Assembly: GCA_021464245.1 (NCBI GenBank)
Contig: JADCRB010000068.1
Location: forward strand, 5,968,565-6,032,564
Length of the DNA stretch: 64,000 nt
Direction: 5' to 3'
DNA from: Carallia brachiata
Lineage: Eukaryota; Streptophyta; Magnoliopsida; Malpighiales; Rhizophoraceae
Under the pieces are notes generated by a model, which was not told the DNA's origin, searched no databases, and saw only the letters and a program-made list of their open reading frames with translations. Below, one piece after another: positions 1 to 12,210 of the stretch. Both the position numbers and the translations under genes were made by a program. The number at the start of each line of letters is the position of its first letter. Position 1 is the stretch's first letter.

Positions 1-1830
1 CCCAATGAACTTCATCTTCATATTGCCTTTTTTTTGTTACCAAAGAAAAAAAAAAAAAAAGCGTAGATCAAGGTGACTCGGAAAGTGGAAATGTGAACAT
101 GAACGGGCCTTCACTTTTGGAGTTGCCCTTTCCCTTCTGTGGCCAAAAATAAGATACGGCAGCGCTTTTCCAATTTCTAGTTTATCCATAGAAGATCCCC
201 CAAAGCATTTTTCACTTTTCTCTGCGCTTTAAACATAAGATCAGATTGCATTTACATCCATTGATAAAACGTTGAGTTTGGTCAAATAAACTGCACCTGT
301 AAAAGGGCTCAAAATGGGAGATCATGTACAATGAAGGCAACATCAACTAAATGGCTAGAGCCAAAAGCTAGACCTAGAGATTCCTTCGTTCTTTTTTTCT
401 TTTTTTTTTTGGGACGATATTTTAGATCACCAAGCAATCCATGTTTTGTATAACTTTCCCTCCTTAGAGATTTAAATGGTATTCCCTTTTGCACTTGAAA
501 CTTTTTCAGGCTTGGAATGGTAATTTTTTGCTAAATCAACCATCTGCATCCAATAATTTATGTACTTCTTTTTTTTTTTGTTAATTAACTTCAACTAATA
601 TTCGAACTCGAAATATTCAAGTTTAGAACTACTTCAATACCGGTGAATTATACCTGCTTTTAGGCATTGGAAAACTAGTTGAACAATGGATTGTGACCGA
701 AGAGCTAACCAAAAGAAAGATGCATTATTGATATTTAATCCTCTAATAGTGAGCTTGCTTTAAAAATCATAATTTGGTCCTTTTTTTTAGGTATTTTATA
801 TTTTTGTGTTCAATAAATTTTTTATTTTGCTCTCACATCTTTTCGTTTACTTCCAGTACTGCCAAAAATTCGTTGCCCTGCCATTGCACTTTTTCCCGTC
901 TCGCCAAAATTGAAAACTCTATTTTTTAAGTATCTTTACTCCTATGGCAGATGTCGCACCCAGCTGCCTTTAGCACTGTGAAGACAAAACTTGAATACAT
1001 GAATTAAATATTAGACGAATCAAAACAGTTATCTTTGAAGCAAAAAGTGCATAGAAACAATCATATTTGGCCTTAAGCAGAGTAACTTGGCTACAAAATC
1101 TGTACATGATTCCAGCCTTTTTTTTTTTTTTTCTAATCAATGTTAGAATTTGAACCCTAATCACTGAAAATAAGAGTCTTAATATTCTATCACCAGACCA
1201 CGTGACTGGTAGCTAAAATGCCCAGCCTTATACACACGGCAACATTGGAAACCGGGTGGCAGTCTTGCTTCCAAAGCTGAAAAATGGGCAATCTTCTTTG
1301 TCATCTATACGAGTGCTTGATTAGTGTCAACTAGACCCGTTTTGCAGCCTGCAACTAGGCCCATTCGACGCTCGGGTCAGGCTGGCTTGGTCATCCATGT
1401 TTCAGGCTGAATATTTTAGTCAAGCCCAAAACTTCGTCAAGCTAGTCAAGCAAAGTCAAATAAGTCCTATAATATTAGACCCAAAAAAAAAAAAAAAAAG
1501 TCCTATAATACACATTTTCTATTTTTTACAAGTCAATGCAAAGGAACGAGTATACAGAGTCCACTGTACATTTCCTTCCAAAGCTTGGCCAGCCACTCTC
1601 CTTGTCAGATAAATAAAGCACTGACCAGTATATCTACCGCACTTAGTAAAGTAGGATCAAACTAAATTTATCCAATTATGAGCAGTGAGTTCGACAGGAC
1701 CATTCAATCGTGCAGGCAGTTAGATTACTTTGAACCCCAATAACGATAAGATGCGATGTCGCTTGAATTTCAGTTCAACAACCTCTGCAGTAGTCCGTGA
1801 CTGTATTCAAGATAATTCGGAGTATTATGA
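1..1830. other. Intergenic / 3' flank, no gene seen
   Basis: AT-rich DNA downstream of the DUF212 gene. Short open frames here have no recognisable domain and several are poly-K/poly-F artefacts of homopolymer runs. The part nearest 1830 should include the 3' UTR of the minus-strand gene. Around 1140-1210 a stretch of the form 'tttgaaccctaatcact' looks like decayed repeat sequence. Confidence 0.5.
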
Positions 1831-4800
1831 TCAGCCATATATTCCTTTAGGGGAATTCGTGAGGAGTGCAATGAAGCAACCCAGGCCAGCGCCCGCAACA
1901 ACCTGACATTTAGCATTGAGAGCATAATCATCCAGAATAAACAGCAATTCCAAAGCAATGCCATTTTTTGTAATTCATATAAAGCTAGAGTCCGAAAACT
2001 TGGGTGCATAAATTAAGGGACAAAAATCAGGAATTAAACTCTAAACCGTACAGCTAAGATTGCTTTAGCTTCTATGTAGTGCTTGCGCCAAAATCTCATG
2101 ATGAATCTTATAAAATAAGAGCCACCGAGGATTATAACTGAGCCAGTTTGTACATGATAGATGCACCAAAATGTGCACCATCAAATTGACCAATTCGGCA
2201 ATTCCCAACACATTATGCAAATAAAAGACAGTATAGGAGTTCAATCTACAGCTCAGAAAACATTGTTTCATGACAGAAGAATCAGGAACCCAAATTTGGG
2301 TGAGAACTGTCCCATAGTTAAGAAGGAAAATGGTAGATCATAAGGACATATATTTCATTTATTAACCCACAGTCATGTCCTGGCTGTGGTCAGTTTAGCC
2401 ATGTTTGTGCAAAGCAAAAAAGTAAGTGCAGATTTGGCAAGCAAAATATTAGGAGATTGATGAAAATTGCTGCAATTTCACAATTTTTAATAACTCAATT
2501 AAATCTTCAAAGTACCTGGAGTGGAGTGTGACCAAGTGATCCTTGCAGTGGTCTAACATTAGAGACAGGGTGTTCAGGGGGAAGCTCGCATACAATTTCA
2601 TTTATTAACTGCGCTAAGCAATGCAAACAAGTTAATAAACCCAATTTAACAAGTGCAAGCAGAGAATAATTAGACAGCATCACCATGCAGAAGACAGGAA
2701 AACCTGCCACAAGACAAAAGGGTATCTTTAACCACGATGGAAGTTTGAATATTTAGCAGCACATTACAAGGACAGATTCATGAGAAAGAATAATCAAACT
2801 AAAGCTAGGAGATGGCTTTAAATATTCATCGGGACGCATGACACTTTTAAGGCCCCAGTGCCTTGGAAACATGTCATACATATTATAATACGAAAACTTG
2901 TGAACAAATTTTCAACATTCTGAAAGCTCAATGCTCATGCCGCTAACAGAGGATGTACGTGGCATAGACTTCAAAGAAGTGCCCAGAATTCAAATTGGAA
3001 GAATTAGAATACGCACAAAATGTCAGAGAAATGTACAATGCAATTAACAAATGGTAAGAGTTATAATTGTCCTTTTCCACAGAATAAATTCTAAAAGAAC
3101 TAGAAATGAAGAACAATAGGTTTCAGAACCTAGCAGTCAGACATGGCAGATACAGCTTTACAATAACAGATTAGAGTTTCGTGTTCATTTTTTTGGATGG
3201 TCATCTTCTTCATAAGATGAGTAAAAATTATTGGCAAGACTTCTTAATTATTGTTGTATATTTATGAACAGAACATTAAAAGCACTAAGTGCAATGAATG
3301 ATCTTACCTCAGCTTGGCGACCAGTATGAAGTCTGACACCAGAAGCATCATACATAACCTGTAGAAAATATGGTATCAACAGCTTGGAAGTTTTACTCAA
3401 AATGGCCTTAAGGAAACTAATGCTTATGTTACTAGGCATGCAAAGGAACATGAGAAATACGGTACTAAGCAAAGCAGCTAGTGTCATAGAAGAAATTCAG
3501 TCTACTTTAGCAAGAGTAGCTTCTTTGTTAAAACAGTAAATAAAGGCAGAGGCACATGCAGATATTTAATCCAGCTGAACAAATTTCCTGAGACACCCAG
3601 ATTAATGACTTTGGTGCCCACTCACTTTTGAATTGTAGTTTAGCAACAAAAGTAGAACTAGTAGCACTATAGTGAGCTTACTTCATCAACATAGGCAATC
3701 TGCATCTATAAACAAGGTAACAGATTGCTTATAGAAAAAAATGAATTCAGAATGATCAAGGTATCAAAAATAAAAATTAAAAAAAAACAAACAAACAAAA
3801 AAACAACGGCAAATACATACAACACATGCCAAAACAAGTGCAACGGCAAATGTTGGTGATCCAGCTCCTTCGTGTAGACCAATAGCCACTGCAAGAGCTG
3901 TCACAGTTGCTGAATGCGCAGAGGGCATTCCACCTGATCCAATAATCCTGCCAGAATCCCATCTCTTTTCAGTGAACCTGCACATCCAGCATGAGACATG
4001 TATGAGAACGAAGGGAGTAAGCATAGCATAATGGGCTAACAGAAAAAGATGAGCTGAAAAAATTGTTGGAGATTGACTCAGATCTAGTCCACCAATTATT
4101 GTTCTCAACCAGACTAACACCATTATCTTCAGCATACCAAAATTAATTACAAGCTCATGCATATAAAGGCAAGATCGCCTATAAAAATGTTTGATTCCTC
4201 ATTAATTAAATGACCTATATAGCTTACAAAACCGAAGGCAACAAAACAAGCACCAATCTTGATCTTTCACCGAAGTCTCCAACATCGTTGTTCACAACAT
4301 CATGACTAACACTCAACCTAACTAGTACACAATCCTGAAAATAACAGAGTTAAGCTAATCTTTCAAGCGTTGTTCAAAAACAAAATGCTTTCCTATCAAG
4401 TTCAACCCACAATAAACCCACATAGTTGTGGAAAAGCCTCATCATCCACGTAATTAGTGAAAAGCAACAATTCTGAAATCCAGGCTAGACATGTAATCGG
4501 AAAGCGTAGTTAAAATAATTATTCTCAGTATGAACACAAAGTTAGACTAAAGGAGCAGACCCATCAATTCAGAAGCATTCAACCTTCCAAATTCCCGTCT
4601 TTTTTATTTATTTATTTATTTTTTTACAGGTCTCTTCAACAATAAGCTTATATCCACACAGAAGAAGCAAAGATAAATGCAAAATTCCCCTAAACTAAAC
4701 AGTACTCAAACGGAAGCCAAAGCTTAAAATCAATTGAAAGGAACCAATAAAGCCATAATTCTCAAACACCCAATTGCACTTATTATCTATAAAGCCAGAA

Positions 4801-4981
4801 AAGACTAAAGAGAGAGAGAGAGGGACCATAAAGTGAAGAGCTTGAGGAGCTGGGCAAGAGCGAAGGCGAGAAAAGCGGCGAGGAAAGGCACGTTGGAGGG
4901 TGAAATGGACGGACGAGATGGGGCTGATCGGAAAAAAGATGATGATGATGATGCACCAGAGGTAGCGATCACTGGGTTCAT
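1831..4981 (-). CDS. DUF212 / acid phosphatase-vanadium haloperoxidase-related membrane protein
   Basis: Five-exon gene reconstructed from splice signals: 4981-4827, 3977-3821, 3358-3308, 2608-2516 and 1902-1831. The joined frame is 528 bp, giving 175 aa, normal for this plant and bacterial family. Exon 1 starts MNPVIATSG and holds a hydrophobic segment ending LKLFTLW. Exon 2 has EKRWDSGRIIGSGGMPSAHS, a divergent PAP2 signature comparable to the PSGH phosphatase motif, then hydrophobic helices. Exon 3 (17 codons) carries YDASGVRLHTGRQAE. Exon 4 has CELPPEHPVSNVRPL and LGHTP. Exon 5 has VVAGAGLGCFIALL and a stop. All introns are GT-AG and phases match. The family is a multi-pass membrane protein; its substrate is not established, so phosphatase activity is inference. 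The in-frame GTG-started extension upstream of 4981 was rejected because the family start fits the ATG. Confidence 0.9.
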
Positions 4982-5310
4982 TGTAAAGCAAGTGCGGCGG
5001 CGGCAGAATAGAGAGAGAGGTTTTTTCTTTTTAACTGTTGGCTGCTGTGCTGGCCATTGGAAGAATAAAAAAAGGAATGCAAATGCGGGCAATCAGAGTG
5101 AGTTGGCGTCACGGATGTAGGCAAAGCTCCTTCTTCGATTTCTCTGCCGTTGGGATTTTTGGATTCTTTCATTCTGATTCCCCTCCTCTTAGAATTCCCT
5201 CCCCAGATTCCCATTGTTAATTATACCCGGTTGTCCTTTTTTTCTCTTTTTTCAATCAACAAAATTTTAGGGTAGGAGGAGGCTACTGATAATAAATTGA
5301 GGGCGTTATA

Positions 5311-5584
5311 GGGTGTATTTATTTATAAGAATTTTTTTTTAATTTTAAGTATTTGTTTCACGTAAAATAAATAATTAACGAAATATTTTGAAAAAATTTG
5401 AAAAAAATTTTAAAATTTTTATGTAAAATAACTTATACTTATTCTGAATTAAAGTTATTTTTTAAGAAAAATATAAAGTGTATTTTAAATGAATGATAAA
5501 AAAAACTATTATTTTTATTAAAAATAATTTTTTCTACAAATATTTTATAAAAATAAATTATTTTTTAATAAATAAACAAACCAA
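5311..5584 (-). mobile_element. MITE-like element, family A copy 1
   Basis: The segment runs from a gggtgtatttatttat end to a rightmost aataaataaacaaacc end. Its reverse complement can be aligned by eye with 23154-23436, sharing ATTTATTTTTATAAAATATTT and AACTTTAATTCA-type blocks. It has no coding capacity. Boundaries are approximate and no target duplication was proven. Confidence 0.55.
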
Positions 5585-6664
5585 CAATAAATTATCAATA
5601 ACTTACGTTTATAAGAGATTCTAATAATGTGGTATTCAAATTTGAGATGAGGAGCTCAAAAAATCAACTCTTTAACATCTAGCATTACATAGTAAGAAGC
5701 CGTTTAATGAAAGCGAAAACGAAATGACTTATTAGTAGACTTCTATAATTTATGATAAATTTGATTATTTTCTTAGAAGATCTTATATTAGAGGAGTAAT
5801 AATTATAATTTGAAACTCAATTTACTGAATTATAGTCTAATCTGTATTTTAATTTACTCAATTTATTTTAACAATTATTCTTGTATAGTTTAGAATTTAT
5901 GGAACACAAATATGTATAATTAATGGAAATGAAAGAAAAAAATTTAACAAAAAAGATAAGAAAAAACTACTCCTAAATTTCACATTTGTTTTTTCAGAGG
6001 AGAAGAAAAAATTTTAATATCATTTTTCTTAGCAATAAAATTAATACTTAGACATTAAATTATTTTACTTTTTCTTTTTAAATAAAAAAAAATAATATAC
6101 TACTAAAAAAATATATTAACCCAGTGTGGGTTTGTCAAATTATTTAAAATTTTATATCTCCTAAAGCCCCAAAAACGAATTTATGTAATAAAAAATAAAA
6201 AATAAAAATAAAAATAAAAAAAGATCCAAGAAAAGGAGAAAAAGAAAACCCTTGCAAAGTCTTTGACTCCTTAGCTTATTTGGAGAAGGTTTTTTTAACA
6301 GGGGAAGAAAAAAAATATAATTATTACTCTTTTTTATTTTTTATTTTTTAATATATTTTTAATTTAAATAATTTATTTTTCTTACATTTTTTTTCTCATA
6401 AATTATTATTTACTTTTTTTCTTTCTAATCATTTTATTTTTCACAACTTTCTCCTATTCCCTAACAAGTTAATTTCTACATAATTTTTTCTCTCATAAAT
6501 TAATGTTTTTTTATAATTTTTTTCTTATAATTTTTTTATTTATCAAAACAACTTATTTTGCACATAATTCTTTTTTTATTCTCTTCTTTCACTCACTTTT
6601 CTCCTATCTTCAAACACACTATTTAACCGTAGCGTTGCTATTTAGAAGAGGACAACAACAAGAC

Positions 6665-7655
6665 AAAAGGTGCGTTTAGTACACAGACTGGATAGTACAG
6701 TATAGGATAGTGTCGACTAATATAGTATAAGATATGTTAGATTACTAGTTTATATTATATTTAGATGTCAATAAATAGTATAAAATAGTTATCCTATTTA
6801 ATATTTGGATGATATGTGATAGAATAGTATAGTATATCAAAATTACTTTTTTACCCTTAAAAATAATTAATTTACATTTACTATTAATTTTAATATTTTT
6901 ATTAAAAATAATTAAAATTAAGTAATGAAATTAATATTTATTTTACATATTATTGTACATTATATTATTTATAATTTTTCAATTTTGTATAAAGAAATAT
7001 TTTTTTAAAATTAAGTATTAATTTTATTTATACAAATAAATTTTAAAATATTAAATTTTTGAGGAAAAATTAAATAAATTTTAAGGGATAAATTTTCAAA
7101 TTTATATGAAAAAAAAAGAATGAGCACCAGAGAGAGAGAATGAGGAGAGAGAGAAAGGAAGGGAGGAAAGAGGAGGGATGGGAGAGAAAGCGTGGAGAGA
7201 GAGATGAGGAGTGCGAGAGAGAGAAGAGGGAGGAGAGAGAAAGGGAAGAAAGAGAAACAAGAAGTGAGAGAGAGAGAGAAGAGGGATGAGAGAGAAAAAA
7301 AGGAAGAGAGAGAAAGTAAAGAGAAAGAAGAGGAGTGAGAGAGAGAAGGGAAGAGAGAGAAGATGAGAGAGAAATGAATTTTTTAAATTTTATATTAATT
7401 TTTTAAAAAATATTTAAAATTTATTTTAATTAAGAGGATATTTTAGTAAATATATAATTTATTAACACTAGTCCATAATGCAAGATAGATTAACCTATAA
7501 GAGTTAGAGAGATAGTAATATCTCATATTCATGAGATAGTAAATTCATACTAATTTATCCTACACCTATCTTATTAACTAACCAAATATAAGTTAAAATG
7601 AGATAGTGACTAACTTATCATATCCTAATTAATCTTATAAAACAAATGCACAGAA
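6665..7655. mobile_element. Non-autonomous TIR element (candidate)
   Basis: The left end GTGCGTTTAGTACA and the reverse complement of the right end (TGTGCATTTGTTTTA) are similar. Both are followed by imperfect 'atagtataggata / gataggtgtaggata' sub-terminal sequence. This is the usual appearance of plant non-autonomous DNA transposons ('gtgcgtttggt' class). No transposase frame is present. The middle holds a strand-asymmetric GA-rich tract. Confidence 0.45.
7118..7375 (+). repeat. GA-rich purine tract
   Basis: About 255 bp in which the plus strand is almost entirely purine, made of irregular GAGAGA, GGGA and GAAAG blocks. It lies inside the candidate TIR element. Such tracts can form H-DNA or act as GAGA-type elements, but nothing here shows that they do. 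Confidence 0.8.
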
Positions 7656-8756
7656 AAAAATTTGTGCGTTTGTTGTGGTGGCTGAGCATAGGGAGTTCCG
7701 TAGGTCTACTTAGAAAATGATAAGGAAAAACTAGTAAGTTGTCCAAGTCCTGCAGCAGCAGTAGTAGATCGTACACAAATCAAAGCAGGGAAGGCAATTG
7801 AAGTTGACGATCGAAGCCTGCGTTTGTGAGTTGTGACCTGTTTGGAATAAACCGCAAAAGTAATAAAATGAAGGGTAAAAACCATCAGCAACATTATCAG
7901 CAATCTCTGCATGATAATTGAGGTACCAAACAATGCAATAGCTAATAGCAATATCCCCCATCTTCATCTTTCCTCCTTTTTCTGTTCAAGTTTTTGTTTT
8001 TTTCTGTGTTTTTTTTTAATATTTAGTTTTGAGCATCAATCTTCAATTCATGCATTTATCAAATCTCTCTGTAGTCACTTTGTATGGTATATTGCTAAGG
8101 ATACCAGGAATTTATTTAACTAACTTACGAATGCATATTATTTTGCTAACAAACAAGCTGTAAAACAAAGTGCTTCGGGGGATAGGGTGATTATTCTATC
8201 TGAGTAGAAAGAGAGAAGAGGAGGGAGGAGGGACTGCAACTCTACGTGAATCAGAAGACAGCTTTTCTAGCTGCTGGATTTTGAGTTGCATAATCTATTG
8301 CTACCTATAAATTTATGTCCTCCTTTGCGCCAATTTTGGGTCATGCTCGTAGTTACTTTCAGTTCTTTGTATGCTGTCTTTTGTTTGTTGATGAATCTAT
8401 TTCTTTTTTTTAATTTTTGGTTAAGGAACTTGTTGCGTGTATCAAAAGTATTTGAAGCAAAGCTTTCTCATTTGATTATGTGGGTACTGGAATGATAATG
8501 GAGCAGAAGAAGTTTCATTCTATATTGCCAACATAAATTTTCTTTTTTATTATATATTTTCTATGAAAGCCCAATTTCTTCTTGATATCAAAATGGATTA
8601 TTTTCTATCAAAAAAAAAAAAGGATTATTAACTCTCAAGCATGTGTTTCATTCCTTACCTTATGAGATTTCCCATTTTTAAAAATGCAAGTAGTATGTAA
8701 TTCCAATTTATAATGACCATTAATTCCTTCTAGATTCATCATTGTGTGTTTCAGTG

Positions 8757-9079
8757 ATGGATGTTAACAGAGAAGAAGCACTAATTCTGCACTGGTCCGC
8801 GCTCCCTCTGGATGTATTGGAAGCCATCGCAGATCATTTCCTCTTATATTCTGATCAATTAAGGTTTTACCCCACATGTAAAACATGGCAATCTGTCATA
8901 AAGTTACCTGATCTCAGTCGTGGTCTTCCTTGGTTGTTGTTACCATATGATGACAATACCAAAACGTGCGGAATCTATATCTCCTGGACAAGAACATTTA
9001 CCATCTTGACTTGCCGGAGCTTCAGGGAAAGTTATATCGTGGGTCATTTCATGGTTGGATAGCAACTGTTGAGAACAGC
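8757..9079 (+). pseudogene. F-box (DUF295/KIB-type) pseudogene, 5' part only
   Basis: The frame from ATG 8757 reads an F-box: WSALPLDVLEAIADHF, then TCKTWQSVIKLPDLSRGLP and PWLLLPYDD. That is the arrangement of plant F-box proteins with a DUF295 beta-propeller, F-box subunits of SCF ubiquitin ligases. Near 9000 the frame breaks: the expected continuation HLDLPELQGKLYRGSFHGW is present but in the next frame, so one or two bases were lost or gained. At about 9080 homology stops and minus-strand gypsy RT sequence begins. The remaining roughly two thirds of the family length is missing. A real but dead fragment; no function is inferred. Confidence 0.75.
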
Positions 9080-10070
9080 AACGCAATGCGTCTCATGATA
9101 GTACTGAACTTGTGGATGAACCATCGGTAAAAGGTTGTCAGGCCATGAAAACTCTACACATCGCCTACAAATTTGGGAATAGGCCAATCTCGAATTGCCC
9201 ATAGCTTCTCCTCGTCAACCTAAATGCCATCGGAACTGACCATGTATCTTCAGGAAAAGTAGTTTGTCAATAATAAAGCTGCACTTCTTCATGTTCACAT
9301 ATAGTTTATTCTTCTACCACATCACTAATACCTCTCTCAAGCGTAAAATATAATTTTTTATTGATCGATTATAAATAAAAATATTATCAAAGTACACAAC
9401 AACAAATTTCCCAATGAAAAGTTTCAATACCTAATTCATCAACCCCATAGAGGTGTTAGGAACATTAGAGAAACAAATGGCATAACTAGTCATTCATTAA
9501 AACTATTATAAGTCTTAAATCCGGTCTTTCACTCGTCTTCAAGTATGATCTTGATCTAACGATAGCCATTTCAAAGATCAATCTTCGAGAACACTTTTGA
9601 TCAATCGAGTTGGCCTAACATATCATCCACTCTGGGAATTGAAAATTTGTACCTAATGGTAATTTTATTTATTACTCGGCTATCAACACACATCCACAAA
9701 CTATCATTTTTCTTAAGGATTAACAAAACTGGTACAACACGTAAACTCTAACTCTCCCTGATATGTCCTTTTCGCAGCAGCTCTTCTGCCTTCTCCCTTA
9801 AAATCTCACTCTCTTTGGAACTCCTACGGTAGTGTTGCAAATTTGGCAGACTAGTACTAAGGACCAAATCAATCTAGTGTTGTATGTCACGAATCGGTGG
9901 CAACCCGTCCAATAATTCTTTTGGTACAATCTCACTGAATTCCTCTAACAACAGCTTAATTGTTTTTGGAATTTTCGTCTTTAAACCACTAGTTACTTCA
10001 CCTTTTACCACTACCACATGAACTGTTTTCGATCATTTGATGGCAAACACCTCTAGCTATGAAAAAGTTG
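9080..10070 (-). mobile_element. Degenerate Ty3/gypsy pol fragment (reverse transcriptase)
   Basis: Read on the minus strand from about 10050 down, the fragment shows the linker 'GLPPIRDIQH', '[18 protein letters not shown]', the RT motif '[20 protein letters not shown]', 'FSKIDL', 'FIGKFVVVYFDNIFIY', and the thumb 'NMKKCSFIIDKLLFL' and 'HGLTTFYR'. This is a chromovirus-like Ty3/gypsy reverse transcriptase. The catalytic YFDD is YFDN, and the reading is broken by several stops and frameshifts, so it is inactive. It abuts the F-box fragment directly at about 9080. No LTRs were found around it. Confidence 0.85.
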
Positions 10071-10870
10071 TAATGCAAAAGGGCTTCCTCTTTGTTCCTT
10101 TTGCATTTTATCCTTATCCTACTTTTTTTCTTCCTGTTGCTTTTATTTTTCTTGCTACTGTTGTTTCTCTGATATCTCATTCTGAGGTTCTTATGAGCTG
10201 CTGTCAATTCCAACATCTTCTCATTGTTGTTGTTCTTTCTGCTCTTCAAATGATTTTTGGTATTCGGATTCTTCATCTTTTCCCTGAACATCTGCTTCTT
10301 ATGATGGTCATTGTCGCTCTTCGTTTGACATTTGCTTCTCAAAATTTTGTGGAAATTTACTCTTCACAAGATCTTGTGGCTGCTCTTCCTCATTTGACTG
10401 TTGATCCTTGTCTGAATTTGGGTTTGTAACTCCCATAAATTTTGGCCACTTTCAGATACTTTGTTTTGCTGTTGACTAGTATTACTCTCCTCATTTGGGT
10501 ATTAATTTTAGTATGCATTCAGGTATGTAACTCCCGTAAATTTTTTAGCCACTGTCAACTATTGTGTTTTGCTTTTCATTCGCTTTATATTTTGCTGACT
10601 TCCCTCAACTTCTGAGCTTCTTGAATAATTTCCTCAATTTCCTTGTTTCGTGTCATCCTACTATCCTTGGATATCTGATTCTATTTATCTTCCTGCTTTG
10701 CCCACTTGTAAGCAGACTTTTTCCCTATTAGACCCTCTGAGCTCTCTTCTACGGTTGTAGCATCATCCTCTTCCTTGTTTTTCGGCACACTGGATTTGAT
10801 AACATCAACACGAAGGTCGCCAAGATTGTCTTCAAAAACAGGTTGGTCTGTTTGATTGATTTCCATTTTC
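10070..10870 (-). pseudogene. Upstream part of the gypsy remnant or unrelated decayed coding sequence
   Basis: Minus-strand frames just upstream of the RT linker include an ATG-started peptide at 10866-10681 (acidic and Lys-rich, beginning MEINQTDQPVFEDN) and a Lys/Arg/Asn-rich frame at 10342-9998. I recognise no gag zinc knuckle or protease DTGA motif. Position and orientation suggest the 5' part of the same dead element. Confidence 0.3.
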
Positions 10871-12205
10871 TATGGCTTATCCGATGAGTACACATTAGTG
10901 TTAGTACTCACAATGTCCTTGACAGCGTGGTTGGTATTTTGTGCAAGTGCTACGGAGTCTGAAGTAAGCATGCATGCACCCATAGTACATAATGCTATGA
11001 ACACTAGAGTAGTTAGAGTTGATGTGTAGGCAGACGAGAAGCAACAGCTAGAACGAAAGAAGGATAGAGATAAACTGATGCAGCTGTGGAGGTCATCTAA
11101 TTTGATGAATATAGACAGTTGATGCAGCTGCAGTCATCGTTGGTTTAAAAACATGTCATAAACTGATTTTCTCTCAAAACACTATATTTCTCTCTCCTTT
11201 AATCTAGTTTTTTTTCTACAACATTCTCCCAAATTTTCTCTCTTGTTTTATTGATTTTTTATCTCTGTTCTTTGTTTCACAGCCCCTTTAAGACCATGCG
11301 ACGAAAATATTTAGCAGAAACCCACTCGGTTCACCAGTCCAACCATTTAGATCAATTTGAGCTAAATGGTTTTTTTTTTGGGTCCAATTTTTATTTGATT
11401 TTTGTAAACTAACTCGACTGAATTGATGGTTAGTTGATCAATTCATCCATTCCACCGTAGACTTGGTTCAATTTTTAGGGCTATGCTTCCAACAAAATAC
11501 AGTGGAAATGTAAATGGTTAAAGCAAAGTTGTTAAAATCTCGATCCAGATCGTAAAATTTCACGATGTTATGATCATACATGAAGCTAATGATATGAATT
11601 GTAGAAGAATCTTTTTAAAATAAAATTTTAGTAGAGTTTTAATCTAAATCATAGGATCAGTAAAATTCTGACTACGATTCTCCTTTTTTTTACATTAAGT
11701 TTTTGAAACTTATTTTTATTAATAATATAAAAAGAATTATAAATATTTATTTTTATTTAAATTTAAATACTAAATATAGAAAATACAAATAATTGGATAA
11801 AAAAAATCTAACATATAAAAATTATTCTCTAACGACTATAAAAAGGAGAGATATTTTTTTCTTATACAAAAAGAGAATTATTGTAATCTTTTTCATTATT
11901 TTTGAAATGATATTTATAAAATGTTTAATTGTATATTATACATTAATATTAGTTAATTTTTTATTTTTTATGTTATTTTTAGTAGAATTTTATGATTATA
12001 CAATCTGATCCATAACATCTCAAAACGATCTTATGCAGGATCTTGATTTTAAAACCTTCTGTTTAAGTCAACAAAATTAGTGATACAAAGTTAGCCAAAG
12101 AATTTGGGTAATGACCCAACTTTTCCCACCACTCCAAAATATTTTTGAGGTACCCTACAAGTTCTGTGAGAGTATGAATTACCCCCACCACAAAATTGAT
12201 AAATA
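10870..12205. other. Intergenic AT-rich region
   Basis: No gene is seen. It holds one MITE-like inverted-repeat element (11529-12057) and pyrimidine-rich DNA around 11170-11290. Confidence 0.5.
11529..12057. mobile_element. MITE-like element with long TIRs
   Basis: The left end TTGTTAAAATCTCGATCC and the reverse complement of the right end (GGTTTTAAAATCAAGATCC) match, and the match goes on through GATCGT and GATGTTATG(G)ATC blocks over about 50 bp per arm. The interior is AT-rich and non-coding. Boundaries are by eye. Confidence 0.6.
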
Positions 12206-12210
12206 GGGTG
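12206..12210. repeat. Target-site duplication, left (GGGTG)
   Basis: GGGTG immediately precedes the 5' LTR and recurs at 21593-21597 immediately after the 3' LTR. A 5-bp duplication is expected for a Ty3/gypsy integrase. Confidence 0.9.

Larger units (their letters stand above)
5220..8756. other. Intergenic AT-rich region with transposon remnants
   Basis: No host gene is visible. The stretch holds a MITE-like element (5311-5584), a second TIR-type element (about 6665-7655) enclosing a GA-rich tract, and long A/T homopolymers. The open frames near 7.7-8.5 kb lack any recognisable domain. Confidence 0.55.

Noticed and set aside
4695..5220. Several open frames overlapping exon 1 of the DUF212 gene on both strands
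   Set aside because: Only the MNPVIATSG frame joins in phase with conserved downstream exons.
10037..10429. 130-codon plus-strand frame
   Set aside because: Its sequence is Leu/Phe-rich antisense of the Lys-rich minus-strand gypsy-associated region; no domain is recognisable.
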